Positions 58,961-64,000 of a stretch of 64,000 nucleotides of DNA are shown here, one piece after another. The stretch lies in NCBI RefSeq assembly GCF_017114985.1, contig NZ_JABXKP010000026.1, positions 1 to 64,000 on the forward strand. The letters are read 5' to 3'. Position numbers and translations under genes: made by a program. Position 1 is the stretch's first letter. Each line of letters starts with the position of its first letter. The notes below the pieces were generated by a model. It did not search any database. It was given only the letters and a program-made list of their open reading frames with translations, and had not been told where the DNA came from. This DNA is from Nostoc sp. JL33. GTDB lineage: Bacteria; Cyanobacteriota; Cyanobacteriia; Cyanobacteriales; Nostocaceae.

Positions 58961-59350
58961 ATGACAGCTTCTGAAATTCGATCTTATCAAGATTTAAAAG
59001 TTTGGCAAGAAGGCATGAATTTAGCTGAAGCTTGCTATCAGCTAACGATTGCATTTCCGAAAGAGGAACTTTACGGAATGACTTCACAGATTCGTCGGGC
59101 AGCTGCATCAGTTCCAGCAAATATAGCTGAAGGCTATGCACGAGAGTATCGCCCGGAATACATAAGATTTCTCCGAATAGCGCAAGGCTCTCTTAAAGAG
59201 CTAGAAACTCACTTGTTACTATCAGCTAGAGCCAAAGTTGGACTTACAGATACTCAACTAGTCACTCCAATTTTGAGGCAATGTGAATCTGTAGGAAGAC
59301 TACTGCGTGCTTTGATTCGTTCTTTAGAGAATAAGGGGAGTAGGGAGTAG
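58961..59350 (+). CDS. Four-helix bundle protein (23S rRNA intervening-sequence protein family)
   Basis: A 129-residue helical protein: YQDLKVWQEGMNLAEACYQL, MTSQIRRAAASVPANIAEGY and IRFLRIAQGSLKELETHLLL mark the IVP/four-helix bundle family. These proteins are found both in 23S rRNA intervening sequences and free in genomes, often next to surface-sugar or mobile loci; the function is unknown. It is wedged between pixJ and pixL and is flanked on both sides by GGGGAGT-type repeats, which suggests it was inserted. The ATG at 58961 is used instead of the upstream GTG/ATG inside repeats. Confidence 0.88.
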   Translation: MTASEIRSYQDLKVWQEGMNLAEACYQLTIAFPKEELYGMTSQIRRAAASVPANIAEGYAREYRPEYIRFLRIAQGSLKELETHLLLSARAKVGLTDTQLVTPILRQCESVGRLLRALIRSLENKGSRE

Positions 59351-59370
59351 GGAGTAGGGAGTAGGGAATT
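59336..59370. repeat. GGGAGTA heptanucleotide repeat, right of four-helix gene
   Basis: Five 7-nt units spanning the last codons and 3' end of the four-helix bundle gene. Confidence 0.7.
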
Positions 59371-59506
59371 ACGCCTGATGTGACATTAAAAAATCCTATT
59401 TTTCCATAAGGGTTTCCAGGCTTGGACAAAACCATCATTTTGGAATCATCAAGGAAACTGAAAGGTTTTCAACTCTCAATTTACATCTAATGTGAATTTC
59501 AATCTT

Positions 59507-59583
59507 CCCCACTCCCCATTCCCCATTCCCCACTCCCCACTCCCCGCTCCCCACTCCCCACTCCCCACTCCCCATTCCCCACT
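59507..59583. repeat. 11-copy CCCCAYT tandem repeat in the pixL leader
   Basis: Eleven perfect-length 7-nt units (CCCCACT, CCCCATT, one CCCCGCT) ending 8 nt before the CheA start codon. No purine-rich ribosome site fits between the array and the ATG. Confidence 0.9.
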
Positions 59584-59591
59584 CCTAACTT

Positions 59592-62500
59592 ATGATCACC
59601 GATAACGAAATTCGCGAACAAGGATACATCTACTTTCTGGCGGAAGCTCCAGAATTACTCCAAATTATTGAACAAGAACTATTTAGCTTATCGGAAGGTT
59701 ATAGCATTGCCAAAGTTCACAACTTAATGCGGGCTACTCATACACTTAAAGGTGGAGCCGCTAATGTTGGGCTAGAAGTAATTAAGATGATAGCCCATTT
59801 TTTAGAAGATGTATTTAAGGCTCTATATAATCCAAAAGTGGTAATTGATGTCGAGTTACAAACACTTTTATTACAAGGTTATGAATGTCTGAGCATAGCA
59901 TTAAATACTGAGCTAATAGGCAGTACTATTAATGATGACGAACTGCTCCATCGAGCAACTTCAGTGTTTGCACAGTTGCAAGAAAAACTGGGTGATGCCT
60001 TTGGTGCTGAGTCTCATATTCCTAGTTCTGAAGAATTGGGATTTGATATTGTGCAGTCTGTTTTTGAAGTGGGAGTAGAACAACGTCTAAACAGTATTGC
60101 TGACGCTGTTAACAATCCACCAAATAGTGACGACTTTATCGAGTTCTTACAGTCCCAAGCTGAAGTGTTTTTCGGCTTGGCAGAATCTCTAAATTTACCT
60201 GGATTGGGAGAAATTGCCCAAACAATTCTGTCAGCACTACAAGCAAATCCTACCCAGGTGCAGCAAATTGCAGAAATTGCCCTTGCAGATTTGCAACAAG
60301 CACAACAATTAGTATTAGCAGGCGATCGCACATCTGGTGGAAAAACTTCTCCCGCTTTGCGAAAACTCACGATAGTGGCAAATAACCAGTTATCTGGAGA
60401 ATCGGAAAATGATTCATCTACTGACCAATTTCTCATCAATGAAAAACAATTTTACCAGTTTATCACTACATCGGATAACAATAAAAACCAAGCCGTCAAC
60501 GCAACAACTGCCAAGTTTTATTTAAAAGTAATTCGCTACATTTTTGGCTGGTTTAATCATCAGATGGAAGTACCAGAGCCAGAACTCAGCTTGACTTTAC
60601 TAGTTCCCACATTAGAAAGAATAAGTCTACTTAATTATATCGAAAACTGGCTGAAAAAGTTTATTGATTTTGTTCAAGATGAAGACGATAGTCAAAGTCT
60701 TTGTATTTATCGACGTGGGATCATCTTAATTATTCTATTTGCAGTTGCAAAATTTGAATATTCTATTAACGCATCTGACAGCTACCTCTTAGTAATTAAA
60801 ATATTAGAAAAGCAAATTCATACATTAGCACAAAAATATAAAAATTATCCTCCTGTTACTGGCAAAGAGAAAAATTGGCTTGATAGTCCTAAGTTACAAA
60901 CATTATTAGTTTTTAAAGAAATATCTAAATCCGTATCTCCTGAAGCAACTGATAACTTCCTAGAAGCAATATGGGGAGAAGAAGCTAGCCAAAACCTTAC
61001 TGCTGAAGTCGTGACGATCCAGAGTGATGATTCTCCAGAAAACCTTGATTCATTAACTGTCAGTGAGCCGGTAGTTTCTGAAACAGCTATTGAAGTCATG
61101 CCTGATTTAGCTACACAAATAAACCAAGAAATAGAAGATAAATCACAGTATGTTCAAACTAAAAATTTGCGCCAACCTTCATTTATTCGGGTAGATACAG
61201 AGAGACTGCAACACCTCAATTATCTAGCAGGAGAATTACTGATTTACCAAAAACGGCGTAGTTTGCAAGATGAACAAGTCAAAGAAATAATTGAGCAATT
61301 AGTACAGCAACTCACTAGACACCAAACAAGTTTAAATGAATTACGTGATTTACCATTACAAATACAAAACATTACTTCACAACAAACGCAAGATTTTGCA
61401 GTTAATTTTGACTCTTTAGAAATGGATGTATATACAGAATTCCATATGACATTGCATGAAGCAATAGAAGAGACACTGCAACTACAAGAAACCACAGAGT
61501 CTCTTGACTTACTCGTGATGCAAGCTGCTCAAATTAGTGACAAACAAGAGAATTTAACTCTTAATATTATAGATAGCTTAGTAGAAGCACGGATGTCGCC
61601 TTTGGGCAATATCTTGAATCGCTTCCCTCACATGGTAAATAAGTTAGGGAATGTTTATGCCAAACTTGTAGAATTGAAACTTACTGGTACTGCGGTGCTA
61701 GTGGATAAAGCGATCGCAGAAAAGCTCTACGATCCCTTATTACACTTAGTGCGTAATGCTTTTGACCACGGGATTGAAACTCCGCAAGTTCGCCGAGAGC
61801 TTGGTAAACCAGAACAAGGTTTAATCGAAATCTGCGCCTATCATCAGGGTAGCCAAACTGTTATCGAAGTTCGGGATGATGGCCAGGGATTGAATTTAGA
61901 CAGAATTCGCAGAAAAGCTGTTGAATTCCATCCCATACAAACTGAAGAAAAAACTACAAGCAGAGCTTCTAATCTGGCTGAACCTGAACTCTTAGATTTG
62001 ATATTTTCGCCTGGATTTTCCACCGCTAATAAAGTAAGCGAAATTTCTGGACGCGGTATGGGTTTAGATATTGTGCGTACTCAGATGCAGGCGCTCAATG
62101 GCTCAATTTCAGTTGAATCCTTACCCAACCAAGGAACAATATTCATACTCAAAATCCCTTTTTCTATGACTACAGAAAAATTAATGCTAGTTCAAGCCAA
62201 AGGTGTTGTTTATGCCCTTCTTTTGGATAGTATCGAAAAAATATTGATTCCCTCTGAACAACAGATTAAAGAAATTGAAGGCAAAAAAGTCTTGCATTGG
62301 AACACAGACGATAATGATACTATGGTCAGCCTACGTCAACTTTCAAAGTTGATTGGTTATAATGGTTCATTCTTTAATAGTGCTACTGCATACAACACAT
62401 CAAATACTCACGAGCCAAGCATAACGAAAAATCCGGTGCTTTTGCTCCGACGAAATCAGGGAATGGTTGCTTTAGAAGTTGACCAAATAATTGGTGAACA

Positions 62501-63359
62501 AGAACTAGTAATTAGACCTTTAGGAAATGCGATCGCATCACCTAAATATATTTATGGTTGTAGTAGTTTAGCCAATGGTAATCTCATCTTAGTCATTGAT
62601 GCTTCATTGCTGGTAAAATCTGGCGAGATCCAACAAACAACACTTGATATCAGGGCGCTACCAATAGCTTCTTCGTCAAATAAAAAAGCCTTGCCGATAT
62701 CAGGACATACTTTTTTATCTACACCATTACTTGCTGCATCTACTTCCACAACAACTATAGAAACCCAACCTATTTATTTGGAAGAACCAGATAATAAATC
62801 AACAAAAACTGCTTCTACTTCCATAGCAAATATAGAAACCCAACCCAGTTATTCTCAAGAGCCAGATAATAAATCAACAAATGCTTCTACTTCCACAGCA
62901 AATATAGAAACCCAACCCAGTTATTCTCAAGAGCCAGATAATAAATTACCAAAAGTTATTTTAGTAGTAGATGACGCAATTAGTCTGAGGCAAACTCTCT
63001 CTCTGACTCTCCAAAAATCTGGCTATCAAGTAATACAAGCTCAAAATGGTATTGAAGCTCTAGAAAAGTTGCACTTACATCCAGAAATACAAGTTGTCGT
63101 CTCCGATTTAGAGATGCCACGAATGAATGGTTTTGAGTTGTTGAGCAATTTTCGTCAATACCCCAATTTAGCAAAAATACCTGTAGTAATTCTCACTTCT
63201 CGCAGCGCTGAAAAACATCGTCAGCTTGCCCACGAATTGGGTGCAAAGGCTTACTTGACCAAGCCTTATTTAGAGCATGAGTTTCTCTCTACAATTAAGG
63301 GTTTAATGAACAGTAATACAGATGATGTAAACCATTTACTCCTGGTGGCAAATCATTAA
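59592..63359 (+). CDS. pixL: Hybrid CheA-type histidine kinase with REC domain
   Basis: A 1255-residue kinase. Domains: Hpt with phospho-acceptor His50 in RATHTLKGGAANVG; a long middle region (about 110-515); dimerisation/HATPase with LHLVRNAFDHGIETP (N box), EVRDDGQGLN and SGRGMGLDIVRTQM; a CheW-like domain (about 870-1010); a Ser/Thr linker with three 24-25 residue repeats (about 1048-1120); and a C-terminal REC with Asp1172 in VVVSDLEMPRMNGF and Lys in YLTKPY. It should phosphorylate its own REC and PixH/PixG under control of PixJ. No CheB or CheR is encoded in the cluster. The ATG at 59592 immediately follows a repeat array. Confidence 0.93.
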   Translation: MITDNEIREQGYIYFLAEAPELLQIIEQELFSLSEGYSIAKVHNLMRATHTLKGGAANVGLEVIKMIAHFLEDVFKALYNPKVVIDVELQTLLLQGYECLSIALNTELIGSTINDDELLHRATSVFAQLQEKLGDAFGAESHIPSSEELGFDIVQSVFEVGVEQRLNSIADAVNNPPNSDDFIEFLQSQAEVFFGLAESLNLPGLGEIAQTILSALQANPTQVQQIAEIALADLQQAQQLVLAGDRTSGGKTSPALRKLTIVANNQLSGESENDSSTDQFLINEKQFYQFITTSDNNKNQAVNATTAKFYLKVIRYIFGWFNHQMEVPEPELSLTLLVPTLERISLLNYIENWLKKFIDFVQDEDDSQSLCIYRRGIILIILFAVAKFEYSINASDSYLLVIKILEKQIHTLAQKYKNYPPVTGKEKNWLDSPKLQTLLVFKEISKSVSPEATDNFLEAIWGEEASQNLTAEVVTIQSDDSPENLDSLTVSEPVVSETAIEVMPDLATQINQEIEDKSQYVQTKNLRQPSFIRVDTERLQHLNYLAGELLIYQKRRSLQDEQVKEIIEQLVQQLTRHQTSLNELRDLPLQIQNITSQQTQDFAVNFDSLEMDVYTEFHMTLHEAIEETLQLQETTESLDLLVMQAAQISDKQENLTLNIIDSLVEARMSPLGNILNRFPHMVNKLGNVYAKLVELKLTGTAVLVDKAIAEKLYDPLLHLVRNAFDHGIETPQVRRELGKPEQGLIEICAYHQGSQTVIEVRDDGQGLNLDRIRRKAVEFHPIQTEEKTTSRASNLAEPELLDLIFSPGFSTANKVSEISGRGMGLDIVRTQMQALNGSISVESLPNQGTIFILKIPFSMTTEKLMLVQAKGVVYALLLDSIEKILIPSEQQIKEIEGKKVLHWNTDDNDTMVSLRQLSKLIGYNGSFFNSATAYNTSNTHEPSITKNPVLLLRRNQGMVALEVDQIIGEQELVIRPLGNAIASPKYIYGCSSLANGNLILVIDASLLVKSGEIQQTTLDIRALPIASSSNKKALPISGHTFLSTPLLAASTSTTTIETQPIYLEEPDNKSTKTASTSIANIETQPSYSQEPDNKSTNASTSTANIETQPSYSQEPDNKLPKVILVVDDAISLRQTLSLTLQKSGYQVIQAQNGIEALEKLHLHPEIQVVVSDLEMPRMNGFELLSNFRQYPNLAKIPVVILTSRSAEKHRQLAHELGAKAYLTKPYLEHEFLSTIKGLMNSNTDDVNHLLLVANH
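62736..62953 (+). repeat. 72-75 bp coding repeats in pixL linker
   Basis: Three in-frame copies encoding ASTS...IETQPSYSQEPDNKST-type units beginning near 62736, 62811 and 62883; the last two are almost identical at the DNA level, a sign of recent duplication. Confidence 0.85.
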
Positions 63360-63381
63360 TAATTTGGGAAATCCCATCGCC

Positions 63382-64000
63382 TTAATTACCAGGTAGATTA
63401 TTTGGATCTACACCTAGAGAACGTAAATACTGCGCTAATTGTTCAGCCCTTTGACGTTCTTGTTCAGCCCTTTGACGTTCTTGTTCAGCCCTTTGACGCT
63501 CCTGTTGTGCCTGTTCTCCATCTGTTAAATAGCGGTTTCCTTGCTGATCATACCAACATAAAAACTCCTGTTGTATCCCAGCAATTACAGCTTGGTGTCG
63601 CCCAATACCTAACCCCACCTCTGGCATCAAATAGGGTTCACCAATTTGTAGTTGGTAGTTTCCATCTATCAACTTATACACTTCAAAGGGTTGATGTTGG
63701 TCGCGTCGCCAAAACTCAGGGTTATAAATTACGTAGTACAATACACCGAGTTTTCTGTATATATCTAGCTTCTCGTCGTATTCACCTCCTGGGGTGTGGG
63801 ATACCATTTCTAATGTGAATATTGGAACTATCCCATTTTCTTCCCAAACTGCGTAACTTTTGCGTGATTTGCCACCCTTTTTCCGTTCTACTCCCACACT
63901 TAAAAAAGCATCTGGCACTACAGGTACTCTGGGATTTACTCCTGTGGTGTGATAGACTCCCATATCTACTCCGAAGTACCAGTCCAGGCGATTTGCCCAA
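63382..64000 (-). CDS. Uma2 family protein with coiled-coil tail (partial, runs off the window)
   Basis: At least 206 codons, open to the right edge (the frame continues upstream of an internal ATG at 63963 with WANRLDWYFGVD). Uma2 motifs: PVVPDAFLSVG, VPIFTLEMVSHTP and DIYRKLGVLYYVIYNP. The C-terminus is a charged coiled coil made of repeated ERQRAEQ heptads, encoded by three 21-bp DNA repeats at 63441-63503. It ends 22 bp from the convergent pixL stop. Function unknown. Confidence 0.85.
   Translation of the reverse strand, partial: WANRLDWYFGVDMGVYHTTGVNPRVPVVPDAFLSVGVERKKGGKSRKSYAVWEENGIVPIFTLEMVSHTPGGEYDEKLDIYRKLGVLYYVIYNPEFWRRDQHQPFEVYKLIDGNYQLQIGEPYLMPEVGLGIGRHQAVIAGIQQEFLCWYDQQGNRYLTDGEQAQQERQRAEQERQRAEQERQRAEQLAQYLRSLGVDPNNLPGN

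Noticed and set aside
59507-59583. CRISPR-like array of short repeats
   Set aside because: Units are 7 nt with no spacers; it is a short tandem repeat array. No cas genes are present.
63782-64000. Second minus-strand frame at the right edge
   Set aside because: Overlaps the Uma2 frame, which carries the family motifs.

Overview
The window looks like chromosome from a filamentous, heterocyst-forming, motile cyanobacterium of the Nostoc/Anabaena type. The evidence is dense GCGATCGC (HIP1) sites, many heptanucleotide short tandem repeats (GGGGAGT/ACTCCCC), a nifP-nifV-nifZ-nifT block with the small proteins that accompany it in Nostoc, a cyanobacterial SmpB/EF-P/AccB/MurB-MurC/ThiL gene complement, and a phycobilin-type phototaxis operon.

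Layout. 0.2-7.6 kb, minus strand: an exopolysaccharide locus with a DegT-type sugar aminotransferase, cyanoexosortase B and its partner protein, a Wza-like export protein and a Wzc-like chain-length/tyrosine-kinase protein. 8.1-12.4 kb: a GAF 'histidine kinase' lacking the phospho-acceptor His, an IctB/O-antigen-ligase family membrane protein, a WGxxGxxG protein and SmpB. 13.6-16.8 kb, plus strand: a compact cyanoexosortase A operon that starts with its own PEP-CTERM-type substrate. 17.3-34 kb: mostly housekeeping genes (a LuxR-type response regulator, a TnpB remnant, a low-molecular-weight phosphatase, YbaB, MurB, MurC, NadD, GAPDH, ThiL, a Uma2 protein, a TLP40-like cyclophilin, EF-P, AccB, an ArsR regulator, a GerMN protein, ProS, an acyltransferase). 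34.4-37.6 kb, accessory: a classical PEP-CTERM protein, a toxin-antitoxin pair and a Uma2 gene cut by what looks like one deletion, and a PD-(D/E)XK nuclease. 37.9-42.1 kb, minus strand: the nif accessory block. 42.8-48.5 kb: a giant TamB-like protein. 48.5-51.8 kb: a gene desert, a broken gene, DUF3110, MurQ and a candidate structured RNA. 52.3-63.4 kb, plus strand: a phototaxis chemosensory operon of the pixGHIJL type. A partial Uma2 gene runs off the right edge.

How the genes work together. The left third deals mainly with the cell surface: polysaccharide assembly and export plus two distinct cyanoexosortase systems, with a third type of sorting signal at 34.5 kb. The nif block supplies homocitrate for FeMo-co (NifV), cysteine precursor for Fe-S clusters (NifP/CysE) and maturation factors (NifZ, NifT). 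The right end codes for a light-controlled chemotaxis-like pathway that probably steers type IV pilus motility of hormogonia. Its receptor carries four cyanobacteriochrome GAF modules in exact 183-residue register, one of which has lost the Trp typical of red/green sensors.

The observations most worth following are the four-module receptor, the pseudo-kinase at 8.1 kb, the deletion scar at 36.06 kb, the 23-bp hairpin at 53.66 kb with wobble-preserving differences, the structured RNA candidate at 51.7 kb, and a 20-bp palindrome placed in two convergent gene junctions. I found no complete, clearly undescribed multi-gene system.
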